Shown here piece after piece: positions 21,178-28,375 of a stretch of 28,375 nucleotides of DNA. Where the stretch lies: contig CAMLMM010000023.1 of assembly GCA_946481105.1 (NCBI GenBank), forward strand, positions 1 to 28,375. The letters run 5' to 3'. Below the pieces are notes generated by a model. That model made no database searches, was not told the origin of the DNA, and worked only from the letters and a program-made list of their open reading frames with translations. A program made the translations under genes and the position numbers. Every line of letters begins with the position of its first letter. Within the stretch, counting starts at the first letter, position 1. Source of the stretch: an uncultured Alphaproteobacteria bacterium. GTDB lineage: Bacteria; Pseudomonadota; Alphaproteobacteria; Micavibrionales; Micavibrionaceae.

Positions 21178-22527
21178 TTGCGCCAACGCAGTTTGCTGCT
21201 TTTATGCCTTGCCGGGGCCTTTCTCAGCGTTATTCCGGCGAAGGCCAGTTCCGGTCAGACAATTATCCGTGACGCCGAAATCGAGCGGGATATCAGGGAA
21301 TGGACATCGGGGGTTATTGCAGCCGCCGGCATGAAGTCGGACCAAGTGAATATCGTTCTGATTCAAAGCCCACAGATAAACGCATTTGTCGCCGGTGGAT
21401 CAAATATATTCATTTATACCGGGCTTATTCAGAAAACAGAAAACCCGGATGAAATTGTCGGTGTTATCGCCCACGAGCTGGGGCATATTGCCGGGGGCCA
21501 CCTGACGCGCGCCGGAGAAGTGGCCAAAAATGCGTCCTTTGAAGCCATGATCGGGGCGGTATTAGGTATCGGGGCCGCCATCGCCACCGGGGATAGTAAC
21601 GCCGCCGCCGCGGGTATCGCCATCGGGCAGGGGCAGGCCATGAACGGTTTTCTGGCCCATAGTCGCATCCAGGAGTCGAGCGCCGATCAGGCCGGGTTCC
21701 GTTTTCTGACCGCCGCAGGCGTGAATCCGTCCGGCCTTCCGTCTTTTCTTGAAAAGCTGGCATCACAGGAATTATTGCCGACATCGCAGCAGTCCTTGTA
21801 TGCGCGGACGCACCCCTTGTCGCGCGACCGCGTTGATGTGATGGAGAATAAGCTTCAATCCTCTCCGTTAAAGGATAAGCCGGTCCCGGCGGAATGGATA
21901 AACCAGTATGGCCGTATGAAAGCAAAACTGTTGGGTTTCGTAACGCCCCAGCAGGTGATGTATAATTATGCCACCTCCGACGCATCGATTCCGGCGCGCT
22001 ATGCGCGGGCTATCGCCGCGTATCGCATGAACAAGGTCAATGATGCGCTGAAACTGGTGGATGGCCTGGTGCAGGCGGAACCGAAGAACCCTTATTTTTG
22101 GGAACTGAAAGGGCAGATGCTGTTTGATTTCGGTCGCGCGGCCGAGGCCGTCGGGCCTTATCAAAAAGCCGTTGAGCTTGATCCGGGGGCGGGCCTTATC
22201 CGGATTGCGTATGCGCGCGCCTTGATCGAAAGCCCCGGCAATTCATCACAAAAACTGAACACAGCCATTGAAAATCTGAAACGCGCCGAGAAAGACGAGC
22301 CGCGTGTATCCAGCATAAAACGCCTGTTGGCGACGGCCTATGGAAAAATGGGCAAGGAAGCCGAGGCCCGCGTATACCTGGCCGAAGAGTCGCTGATGCA
22401 GGGGCGCCGGGACGAAGCGTCGCGTATGGCCAATGCCAGTCTGAAACAATTGCCGCCCGGATCCCCTGAAAAAATCAGGGCCCAGGATATCATCAACGAG
22501 GTTGGCGACCCCGATAAAAAAATGTAA
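21178..22527 (+). CDS. M48 family metalloprotease with TPR repeats (BepA/YfgC-like)
   Basis: A 449-residue periplasmic zinc protease. A signal peptide (LLLLCLAGAFLSVIPAKA) is followed by the M48 domain with the zinc ligands H99 and H103 in HELGH and E166 in ESSAD. The C-terminal half, about residues 255-440, carries TPR-like repeats (ARAIAAYRMNKVNDALKLVDGL, KGQMLFDFGRAAEAVGPYQKAVELDP). In E. coli, BepA promotes outer-membrane protein assembly and degrades misfolded LptD. The start is TTG at 21178; GAGGGG ends nine bases upstream and the signal peptide begins there. The next gene, a DsbA-type protein, begins 32 bases on, consistent with envelope protein quality control. Confidence 0.92.
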   Translation: MRQRSLLLLCLAGAFLSVIPAKASSGQTIIRDAEIERDIREWTSGVIAAAGMKSDQVNIVLIQSPQINAFVAGGSNIFIYTGLIQKTENPDEIVGVIAHELGHIAGGHLTRAGEVAKNASFEAMIGAVLGIGAAIATGDSNAAAAGIAIGQGQAMNGFLAHSRIQESSADQAGFRFLTAAGVNPSGLPSFLEKLASQELLPTSQQSLYARTHPLSRDRVDVMENKLQSSPLKDKPVPAEWINQYGRMKAKLLGFVTPQQVMYNYATSDASIPARYARAIAAYRMNKVNDALKLVDGLVQAEPKNPYFWELKGQMLFDFGRAAEAVGPYQKAVELDPGAGLIRIAYARALIESPGNSSQKLNTAIENLKRAEKDEPRVSSIKRLLATAYGKMGKEAEARVYLAEESLMQGRRDEASRMANASLKQLPPGSPEKIRAQDIINEVGDPDKKM

Positions 22528-22559
22528 ACTGCGCAACATCAAGGTAAAGGAGACCGACT

Positions 22560-23342
22560 GTGACCCAATTTAAAAATCTGCTTATGACCACACTTGCCGC
22601 TGGCAGTGTTATTCTGCCGTTCAGTGTACAAGCTGCCGATCCGGCACCAGTGAAAGCAGCCGTTCCCGCATTCACGGAAGAACAGAATGCGGCTCTGGAA
22701 GATTACGTGCGTAATTTTATCCTGAATAATCCTGAAGTCCTGATGGAGTCCGTTAACCGTTACCGCGAAAAAATGGCCGTCAAGGAAACCGAAGACGCGC
22801 AGAAGAAACTCGTAAATCACAAAGAAGGCCTTTATAATGGCGGCCATCCAGAGATAGGGAACCCGAAAGGTGATGTCACCGTTGTCGAATTTTTCGATTA
22901 CAATTGCGGTTACTGCAAACGCGCCCTGGAAACCGTCACAAAAACGGTTGAAAACGACAAGAATGTGCGCGTGATATTTATCGATATGCCAATCCTGTCC
23001 CCGACCTCGACATTGGCTTCCAAGTGGGCTCTGGCCGCCAAGAAGCAGGGAAAATACTGGGAACTTCACCAGGCCTTGATGAACAGCAGTGCGCCGAAAG
23101 ACGAAGAAAACATGGAGAAGCTGGCCAAGGAGGCCGGTCTTGATGTTGAAAAACTGAAGAAAGATGCCGCTGATCCGGTTTTGGATGACGTGCTGAAAAA
23201 AAATGCTGACATAGCCAAAGACCTCGGTATCAATGGCACGCCGGGTTTTGTTGTCGGCGATGAAATTTTGCGCGGTTTTATGGAGTATGACGGTTTCAAA
23301 ACCGTCGTGCAAAATGCGCGCACCAAAACAGGCAAGAAATAA
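22560..23342 (+). CDS. DsbA-family thiol:disulfide oxidoreductase
   Basis: A 260-residue periplasmic thioredoxin-fold protein. The signal peptide (LLMTTLAAGSVILPFSVQA) is followed by a helical region with the DsbA-like motif EQNAALEDYVRNFILNNPEVLMES, and then the catalytic C116-G-Y-C119. The cis-proline is P228 in NGTPGF. The N-terminal helix domain and CXXC wording match the COG1651 subgroup common beside M48 proteases in alphaproteobacteria. The start is GTG at 22560 with AAAGGAG seven bases upstream. It probably introduces or isomerises disulfides in exported proteins. Confidence 0.93.
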   Translation: MTQFKNLLMTTLAAGSVILPFSVQAADPAPVKAAVPAFTEEQNAALEDYVRNFILNNPEVLMESVNRYREKMAVKETEDAQKKLVNHKEGLYNGGHPEIGNPKGDVTVVEFFDYNCGYCKRALETVTKTVENDKNVRVIFIDMPILSPTSTLASKWALAAKKQGKYWELHQALMNSSAPKDEENMEKLAKEAGLDVEKLKKDAADPVLDDVLKKNADIAKDLGINGTPGFVVGDEILRGFMEYDGFKTVVQNARTKTGKK

Positions 23343-23363
23343 TTTTTACCGGCGGACATTATC

Positions 23364-24035
23364 ATGCGTAAAGGCTTTCGTATCGCCGGTAAAATATTTC
23401 TGGGTTTAATTGTTCTGATAGGAGTCTGGCTTGCAGGCTCCTATTTTTATTTTCAGTATGAGTTCGACAAAGCTATCGCCATTGCCCAGAAACCCGATGA
23501 TGCGTTTATCATGGGAAACCCGGAAGGGGATGTCACGATTGTCGCATTTACCGATTCTGCGAATCCGATAAGCCGTCAGATATTCGCCACCATGCTTACG
23601 GCAGCGCAGGAAGATGGTCATACGCGTGTAGTGGTGCGCCAGATGCCAATGGGAAAAGGGACATTGGAGATTGGGTCGTATATCATCGCCGCGGCGACAA
23701 TAGACCCGGTGAAAATGGCGGTGGTTTATAAAAGCATGGTTGATGAAGGCGTTGTAACAGACAAGAAGGTCTTTCTTCAGAAGGCAGCAACACAAGGTTT
23801 CGATCTGCACAAGCTTGAATCCAGCCTGCCGAAAGATAGGTTGCTTGATGCCCTGATGCGGAATGGCAATTTATTGATGCGCTGCGGTTTCAGGAAACCG
23901 CCGGGGTTCTTAGTTGGCATGAATGGATACCGCCCCAATATTGAGCCAGGCAGTGAGCAATTAGGCGTTAATGGCTGGCGGATGCTGATTGACGATGCAC
24001 GTGAACGTGCAAACAAGGAAAAGGACGCAAAATAA
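23364..24035 (+). CDS. Membrane-anchored DsbA-like paralogue lacking the CXXC active site
   Basis: A 223-residue protein with an uncleaved N-terminal membrane anchor (about residues 9-28), followed by a domain aligning with the preceding DsbA-like protein: GNPEGDVTIVAFTDS corresponds to GNPKGDVTVVEFFDY. The active-site CGYC is replaced by N67-P-I-S70. The cis-proline loop is kept as PPGFLVG (P180), and one cysteine remains (C174 in MRCGF). It therefore cannot perform CXXC redox chemistry and may act as a chaperone, adaptor or substrate-binding protein. The frame is intact. It starts 21 bases after the active paralogue, and its stop overlaps the next ATG by one base. Confidence 0.85.
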   Translation: MRKGFRIAGKIFLGLIVLIGVWLAGSYFYFQYEFDKAIAIAQKPDDAFIMGNPEGDVTIVAFTDSANPISRQIFATMLTAAQEDGHTRVVVRQMPMGKGTLEIGSYIIAAATIDPVKMAVVYKSMVDEGVVTDKKVFLQKAATQGFDLHKLESSLPKDRLLDALMRNGNLLMRCGFRKPPGFLVGMNGYRPNIEPGSEQLGVNGWRMLIDDARERANKEKDAK

Positions 24036-24478
24036 TGAAAAAGATTTTCGCCTGCTTTCTGGTGCTGGGCAACTTTGTAATGGCAGGGCCCGGTTATGCC
24101 GAGTCTTCACCTGTCCCCCAGGATCTGTTCGCGTATGAAACGCCCGCAAATATTAAGGTCGGAGCCGTATTCGGCAGGATTGATGCGGTAACTAAAACTC
24201 AAACAGCCGTAACGGGCGTTAAAACAAGCGTCTGCGATAAGGCTGAGATTCATTCCATGACTCATGAAGGCGGCATCATGAAAATGCGGCAGGTTGATAA
24301 AGTCGCCATGGAGAAGGGACAGGTCCAACTGACCGCGATGGGCTATCATATTATGCTCATGGAGCTGCGCGATCCGTTGAAGAAAGGCGATATTCTGGAT
24401 ATGACATTAGTATTCGATGACGGGTCGGAGCGTAATGTAAATGTAAAAGTCATCTCCCGTTCGGAAGGACCAAAATGA
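24035..24478 (+). CDS. PCuAC-type periplasmic copper chaperone
   Basis: A 147-residue secreted protein (signal peptide MKKIFACFLVLGNFVMAGPGYA). It carries the PCuAC copper motif: H73 with X10 to M84, then H105-X-M107; the usual spacing to the second histidine is X21, here X20. The ending DPLKKGDILDMTLVFDDGSERNV matches the family's C-terminal part. PCuAC hands Cu(I) to the CuA site of cytochrome c oxidase subunit II. That fits the cox operon in the same window. Starts overlap on both sides (TAATG before, ATGA after), so the gene is coupled to the DsbA-like and HAD genes. Confidence 0.88.
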   Translation: MKKIFACFLVLGNFVMAGPGYAESSPVPQDLFAYETPANIKVGAVFGRIDAVTKTQTAVTGVKTSVCDKAEIHSMTHEGGIMKMRQVDKVAMEKGQVQLTAMGYHIMLMELRDPLKKGDILDMTLVFDDGSERNVNVKVISRSEGPK

Positions 24479-25152
24479 TTAAGGCGGTTGTTTTTGATCT
24501 GGGCGGTGTTCTGGTCGACTGGAATCCGCGTTACCTGTACCGGAACCTGATTGCCGATGAACAGGTCATGGAAGATTTTCTGGCGAATGTATGTACGGAT
24601 GCCTGGAATTACCAGATGGATTTAGGACGCAATCGGCAGGAAGCCGTCGATGAACTGATCGCAAGGTTTCCCCAGCATACCGACTGGATTACTGCCTTTA
24701 AAACGCGCTGGATTGAGATGATTGATGGGCCTATCCATGAAAGCGTCGACATATTAATGGACCTGAAACGCCGGGGCTACCCGGTATATGCGTTGAGCAA
24801 CTGGAACGATGAAACATTTCAACTGGCCTTGAGCGATCTGCCGTTCTTGCGGTTGTTCGATGGAAGAATTGTGTCAGGCGAAGTGAAGCTCGGGAAACCT
24901 GATCAGGCCATTTATCAGTTACTGCTCAGCCGATTTAACCTCAATCCACGGGAAATTGTATTTATTGATGACCGTGAGGAGAATGTGGTTGCCGCGCGTA
25001 ATCTGGGAATTGAATCAATCCGGTTTATAAGTCCGGCCCAGCTGGAACGTGATCTTGCGGCCTATGGACTGTTCCCGGATAATGACGATGAAACAGAAGA
25101 CACGGCCGCGTCCGGTGGCTGCGGGGAGCATTGCACATGTCACGTCCGGTAG
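24475..25152 (+). CDS. HAD-family (subclass IA) hydrolase with Cys-rich tail
   Basis: A 225-residue phosphatase-like protein. Motif I is F-D8-L-G-G-V-L-V-D, with the nucleophile Asp and a Gly in place of the second Asp. Motif II is ALSNWND, motif III the lysine in KLGKPD, and motif IV FIDDREENV. The pattern resembles YihX-like sugar phosphatases and haloacid dehalogenase-type members; the substrate is unknown. The C-terminus ends GGCGEHCTCHVR, a potential metal-binding tail that is not part of the HAD fold and that overlaps aroQ by 16 bases. The start overlaps the PCuAC stop in ATGA. Confidence 0.9.
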   Translation: MIKAVVFDLGGVLVDWNPRYLYRNLIADEQVMEDFLANVCTDAWNYQMDLGRNRQEAVDELIARFPQHTDWITAFKTRWIEMIDGPIHESVDILMDLKRRGYPVYALSNWNDETFQLALSDLPFLRLFDGRIVSGEVKLGKPDQAIYQLLLSRFNLNPREIVFIDDREENVVAARNLGIESIRFISPAQLERDLAAYGLFPDNDDETEDTAASGGCGEHCTCHVR

Positions 25153-25601
25153 TTTTTATTCTGAATGGCCCCAATCTGAACATGCTGGGGCGCCGAGAGC
25201 CGCATATATACGGGACGCAAACTCTGGCGGATATTGAAGACATGTGCCGCGATGCGGCGGATAAGGTTGGGTTGGATGTGGACTTCCGGCAATCCAATCA
25301 TGAAGGTGAGCTGGTTACCTGGATTCAGGAATCGCTCGACCGGGTGCAGGGGCTGGTTATCAATGCCGCCGCCTATACGCATACATCGGTGGCCATTCAT
25401 GACGCATTAAAGCTTTTTCCGGCAGATGTAGGCATTGTGGAAGTGCATCTTTCAAACCCCAAAGAACGGGATGGGTTTCGCCATTTTTCGTATATCGAGC
25501 CGCTGGCTTTCGCGCATTTCGCCGGATATGGCGCCCGCGGGTATATTATGGGACTGGAAGCCATCGCCCAGCGCCTGGGGACAATTCCGTTAACGCATTA
25601 G
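25137..25601 (+). CDS. aroQ: Type II 3-dehydroquinate dehydratase
   Basis: A 154-residue shikimate-pathway enzyme converting 3-dehydroquinate to 3-dehydroshikimate. Motifs: LNGPNLNMLGRREPHIYG near the N-terminus (catalytic Tyr at 25 and Arg at 19-20), QSNHEGELV, INAAAYTHTSVAIHDAL, and VEVHLSNP with H104. The usual EEFRHHSY appears as RDGFRHFSY. The start is ATG 25137 because GGGGAG ends eight bases upstream; an in-frame TTG at 25131 is too close to that site. The gene overlaps the HAD gene. It precedes accB and accC, an arrangement frequent in proteobacteria. Confidence 0.95.
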   Translation: MSRPVVFILNGPNLNMLGRREPHIYGTQTLADIEDMCRDAADKVGLDVDFRQSNHEGELVTWIQESLDRVQGLVINAAAYTHTSVAIHDALKLFPADVGIVEVHLSNPKERDGFRHFSYIEPLAFAHFAGYGARGYIMGLEAIAQRLGTIPLTH

Positions 25602-25687
25602 GGGCGTTTTTGACTTTTCGAGCAAATTTGAGTAAGCAGTGTCTCTGACGGGCAGTGTAGTTGCCATAATAAAGAAAGTAAAATGAC

Positions 25688-26167
25688 ATGAAAATAGATT
25701 CTGAATCCATTCTTCAACTGGCCAAGCTTCTGGATGAAACTGGCCTGACCGAAATTGAAGTGGCCGAAGGCGAAAAACTCATTCGCGTCAATAAGGGTGG
25801 AACCATCATGCATAATCACGGCCCGGCCGCGGCCTATCATGCCGTGCCGCAGGCGACATCGCTGATGCCATCCGACCCGACAATTCCGCAGGCCGCTAAT
25901 ACGGCTATGCCGTCTACCGTAGCGGCCAATCACCCGGGCGCTGTGACATCGCCGATGGTGGGAACCGTCTATATGAAGCCTGAGCCGAATGCGGGCGACT
26001 TCATCAGCAAAGGCATTAATGTAAAAGCCGGCGACACTTTGCTGATTATCGAAGCCATGAAAGTTATGAACCCGATTAAAGCGCCGAAAAGTGGCACTGT
26101 GACCCAGATACTGGTCGAAAACGGCCAGCCGGTTGAATTTGGTGAAGTCCTGGTTGTGATCGAATAG
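25688..26167 (+). CDS. accB: Biotin carboxyl carrier protein of acetyl-CoA carboxylase
   Basis: A 159-residue protein. The N-terminal [29 protein letters not shown] is typical of AccB, followed by an Ala/Pro-rich linker (about 45-80) and the biotinyl domain, with the biotinylated lysine K125 in EAMKVMN. It carries carboxyl groups from biotin carboxylase to the carboxyltransferase to make malonyl-CoA, the substrate of FabD in this window. The gap after aroQ is 86 bases; CATAAT (25665-25670) and an upstream TTGACT (25610-25615) are there but do not form a well-spaced pair. accC follows after 11 bases. Confidence 0.96.
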   Translation: MKIDSESILQLAKLLDETGLTEIEVAEGEKLIRVNKGGTIMHNHGPAAAYHAVPQATSLMPSDPTIPQAANTAMPSTVAANHPGAVTSPMVGTVYMKPEPNAGDFISKGINVKAGDTLLIIEAMKVMNPIKAPKSGTVTQILVENGQPVEFGEVLVVIE

Positions 26168-26178
26168 GCTGCACGCAG

Positions 26179-27528
26179 ATGTTTAAAAAAATCCTGATTG
26201 CCAACCGCGGTGAAATTGCCCTTCGTATTCACCGGGCCTGTAAGGAAATGGGTATTTCGACGGTTGCTGTGCATTCCACTGCCGACGCGAATGCCATGGC
26301 CGTACGCCTGGCCGATGAATCGGTTTGTATTGGCCCGCCGCAATCACGCGATAGCTATCTGAATATTCCGTCTATTCTGTCGGCGGCGGCATTGACCGGG
26401 GCAGATGCCATTCACCCGGGTTATGGTTTCCTGTCCGAAAATTCACAGTTTGCGCGCATGGTGGAAGAGCACGGGTTCACGTTTATCGGCCCGAAAGCCG
26501 AGCATATCGACACGATGGGCGATAAGGTTGCGGCCAAACAGACGGCGCAAAAATTGGGCCTGCCGGTTATTCCAGGCTCTCCAGGCGCTGTTGAGGATGC
26601 CGAGAGCGGCCTGAAAATGGCCACGGAGATGGGGTTTCCCATCTTGATTAAAGCAGCCTCTGGCGGGGGCGGTCGCGGCATGAAAGTTGTCCGCAGCGCC
26701 GATGAATTCGTCGAGCAATACCGCACCGCCCGTTCCGAAGCCAAAGCAAACTTTGGCGATGACACCGTGTATATGGAGAAATATCTCGGAACACCGCGCC
26801 ACATTGAAGTACAGATTTTCGGCGACAAACATGGTAATGCCATCCACCTGGGCGAGCGCGATTGTTCCACTCAGCGCCGTCATCAGAAAGTTATCGAAGA
26901 GGCCCCATCGCCGGCGTTGACCGATGAAGCGCGTCAGGAAATAGGCACGCTGGCCGCCGACATGGTCCGCAAAATGGGTTATGTCGGTGCAGGGACGATT
27001 GAGTTCCTGTGGGAAAACGGCAAGTTCTATTTCATGGAAATGAATACGCGTATTCAGGTAGAGCATCCGGTTACAGAAATGCTGACCGGGATTGACCTCA
27101 TCGCCGAGCAGATACGTGTGGCAGCGGGTCAGCCATTGCGGTTTCAGGGCGAGAACATCCGCTTCCGTGGCCATGCCATGGAAGTGCGTATCAACGCCGA
27201 AGATCCGGAAACATTTATTCCGTCCCCTGGGGAAATACGCACGTTCCACGCTGCGGGTGGCATGGGTGTGCGTTTCGACAGCGCCGCCTATAATGGCTAT
27301 CGCATTCCGCCATATTACGACTCTATGGTGGGCAAGCTGATTGTCCATGGCCGGACCCGGGATGAATGCATGGCCCGTATGCGTCGCGCCATTGAGGAAA
27401 CAGTTGTCGACGGCGTTAAAACCACCCTGCCGTTGCACCGATGGATTCTTGAGCAACCGGAATTCGTTTCCGGTGAATATAATATTCACTGGCTTGAGAA
27501 AAAACTGGCTGACAAAGCCAAGGGGTAG
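26179..27528 (+). CDS. accC: Biotin carboxylase subunit of acetyl-CoA carboxylase
   Basis: A 449-residue ATP-grasp enzyme that carboxylates biotin on AccB. The N-terminal [18 protein letters not shown], the ATP-binding glycine loop [10 protein letters not shown] (around residue 162), the [15 protein letters not shown] catalytic region and the C-terminal domain with [13 protein letters not shown] residues (here VHGRTRDEC) are as in AccC. Length agrees with E. coli AccC (449). It is closely linked to accB (gap 11 bases) and is followed by aat after 8 bases. Confidence 0.97.
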   Translation: MFKKILIANRGEIALRIHRACKEMGISTVAVHSTADANAMAVRLADESVCIGPPQSRDSYLNIPSILSAAALTGADAIHPGYGFLSENSQFARMVEEHGFTFIGPKAEHIDTMGDKVAAKQTAQKLGLPVIPGSPGAVEDAESGLKMATEMGFPILIKAASGGGGRGMKVVRSADEFVEQYRTARSEAKANFGDDTVYMEKYLGTPRHIEVQIFGDKHGNAIHLGERDCSTQRRHQKVIEEAPSPALTDEARQEIGTLAADMVRKMGYVGAGTIEFLWENGKFYFMEMNTRIQVEHPVTEMLTGIDLIAEQIRVAAGQPLRFQGENIRFRGHAMEVRINAEDPETFIPSPGEIRTFHAAGGMGVRFDSAAYNGYRIPPYYDSMVGKLIVHGRTRDECMARMRRAIEETVVDGVKTTLPLHRWILEQPEFVSGEYNIHWLEKKLADKAKG

Positions 27529-27536
27529 TTCCCGGC

Positions 27537-28163
27537 ATGGATATTTCCGGTCTTCTTGATATTTACGCCATGGGATTTTTTCCGATGGCGGAGAGTCGGG
27601 AAGGTGTGGAGGTGAATTTTTATGCCCCTGAAATCCGCGCGCTTCTTCCGATTAAAGACCTGCATGTATCCCGGCGGCTGCGCCGTACAATCCTGCAGTT
27701 TCCTTTCACCGTAAAGGTGGACACCGCTTTCCAGGATGTGATTACGGCCTGCGCCAATGCCCGGGATGCAACCTGGATTAATGACACGATCATTGAAACA
27801 TATACGAAACTGCATGAGGCAGGATACGCGCATTCGGTGGAATGCTGGGATGGTGGTCGGCTTATCGGTGGATTATACGGCGTATCGCTGGGCGGGACGT
27901 TTTGCGGGGAAAGCATGTTCTCGCAGGAGACAAATGCCAGTAAAATTGCCCTGGTTCATTTATGCGCCCGATTGCATCGTGGCGGGTATCACCTTCTTGA
28001 TTCGCAGTTTCGTAACCCGCATCTTGACCAGTTTGGCCTGTATGAAATGCCACAGGAGGACTATGTGCAGTTAATGCAGTCGCATTTAACGGACAAAGCG
28101 GATTTTGATATCGATCTGGATGAACGGGAGTCAGTTTCCCGGTTCTTCAATCAGGGTGAATAG
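27537..28163 (+). CDS. aat: Leucyl/phenylalanyl-tRNA--protein transferase
   Basis: A 208-residue cytoplasmic enzyme that adds Leu or Phe to the N-terminus of proteins with Arg or Lys ends, marking them for ClpAP degradation (N-degron pathway). Motifs: YAMGFFPMAES near the N-terminus, SRRLRRTI, ATWINDTIIETYTKLHEAGYAHSVECWDGGRLIGGLYGVSLGGTFCGESMFS, and LLDSQFRNPHLDQFG. The enzyme is slightly shorter than in E. coli (234). An AGGGG lies 11 bases before the ATG. Its 3' end overlaps the convergent receiver gene by 13 bases. Confidence 0.95.
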   Translation: MDISGLLDIYAMGFFPMAESREGVEVNFYAPEIRALLPIKDLHVSRRLRRTILQFPFTVKVDTAFQDVITACANARDATWINDTIIETYTKLHEAGYAHSVECWDGGRLIGGLYGVSLGGTFCGESMFSQETNASKIALVHLCARLHRGGYHLLDSQFRNPHLDQFGLYEMPQEDYVQLMQSHLTDKADFDIDLDERESVSRFFNQGE

Positions 28164-28375
28164 GCGTAACTGTACCGGATAACCTGATCTTCCCAGAATG
28201 TTTTGATGATTTTTGCGGTTTCGGCGAATTCATCCAGGGAAATGGGTTTTTTCAGATATTTATCCGCGCCATGGGCGAAACAGAATTCAATGTCGCTTTC
28301 ATTATTTGATGTGGACAGGATGATAACGGGTATCTGTCGCAGCGAGGGGTCGCCCTTAATAGAATTCAGCACCTG
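28151..28375 (-). CDS. Response regulator receiver domain (C-terminal part, truncated by window edge)
   Basis: The frame is open to the end of the window on the minus strand, so the N-terminal part with the phosphoacceptor Asp is outside. The remaining 74 residues contain IPVIILSTSNNESDI (switch Ser/Thr region) and HGADKYLKKPISLDEFAE (the conserved lysine of K-K-P), ending just beyond the receiver fold, so it is probably a second single-domain receiver (Rcp1-like). Its stop lies within the 3' end of aat. Confidence 0.85.
   Translation of the reverse strand, partial: QVLNSIKGDPSLRQIPVIILSTSNNESDIEFCFAHGADKYLKKPISLDEFAETAKIIKTFWEDQVIRYSYAYSP

Noticed and set aside
22539..23312. Minus-strand open frame of 257 codons opposite the DsbA-like gene
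   Set aside because: It is a shadow of a clear CXXC protein, rich in Phe from antisense GAA/AAA codons.
23364..24035. Pseudogene call for the second DsbA-like gene
   Set aside because: The frame is intact, the anchor and cis-Pro loop are kept, and it overlaps the next start, so a retained non-catalytic protein is more likely.
26443..27489. Minus-strand open frame of 348 codons opposite accC
   Set aside because: It is entirely antisense to biotin carboxylase, whose motifs account for the sequence; no ribosome site or family match.

Overview
The window looks like chromosomal DNA of an alphaproteobacterium with a moderate GC content. The evidence is the cox assembly cluster in alphaproteobacterial order (ctaB, a CoxF-type micro-ORF, ctaG, ctaE/coxC, DUF983, SURF1), the fabD/fabG pair, the M48-protease/DsbA pair and the aroQ-accB-accC run. 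I cannot fix the genus. No tRNA, rRNA, CRISPR array, transposase or integrase is visible.

Layout. (1) 1-1292: the C-terminal end of an ABC exporter ATPase, then a monocistronic Hsp20 gene between two similar intrinsic terminators and preceded by a perfect FNR/FixK box. (2) 1313-4373: a DEAD-box RNA helicase (minus) diverging from an AI-2E/PerM-family membrane protein (plus). (3) 4552-5663: class Ia ribonucleotide reductase small subunit nrdB, without nrdA, and its terminator. (4) 5749-8295: a stand-alone receiver protein converging on a minus-strand operon fabD - RraB-like gene - fabG. (5) 8296-10571: an AT-rich intergenic region with inverted repeats, an orphan 101-aa gene, a strong hairpin and biosynthetic threonine dehydratase ilvA.

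(6) 10610-15356 is the most accessory-looking part: a DUF2946-like membrane protein, an unrecognised membrane protein, a 1009-residue Ala/Pro/Val-rich protein ending in two Cys knuckles, and a 215-residue unrecognised protein. A 94-bp nested palindromic repeat with short flanking direct repeats follows. (7) 15700-19722: the cytochrome c oxidase assembly and subunit III operon; coxB and coxA are not in the window. (8) 19704-21102 (minus): a small membrane protein, rlmE (FtsJ/RrmJ) and a secreted Cys-containing protein, overlapping by one base at each junction.

(9) 21178-25601: M48 metalloprotease with TPRs, a DsbA-type thiol oxidoreductase, a membrane-anchored paralogue that has lost the CXXC, a PCuAC-type copper chaperone, a HAD phosphatase and type II dehydroquinase aroQ. 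(10) 25688-28375: accB, accC, leucyl/phenylalanyl-tRNA transferase aat, and the C-terminal end of another receiver protein on the minus strand.

Functionally most of the window is core metabolism: fatty-acid synthesis (fabD, fabG, accB, accC), respiration (cox assembly), envelope proteostasis and copper handling (M48, DsbA, PCuAC). The more unusual items are the FNR-type control of a small heat-shock gene, the RraB-like gene inside the fab operon, the redox-dead DsbA paralogue, the 10.6-15.4 kb block of unrecognised genes and the palindromic repeat behind it.
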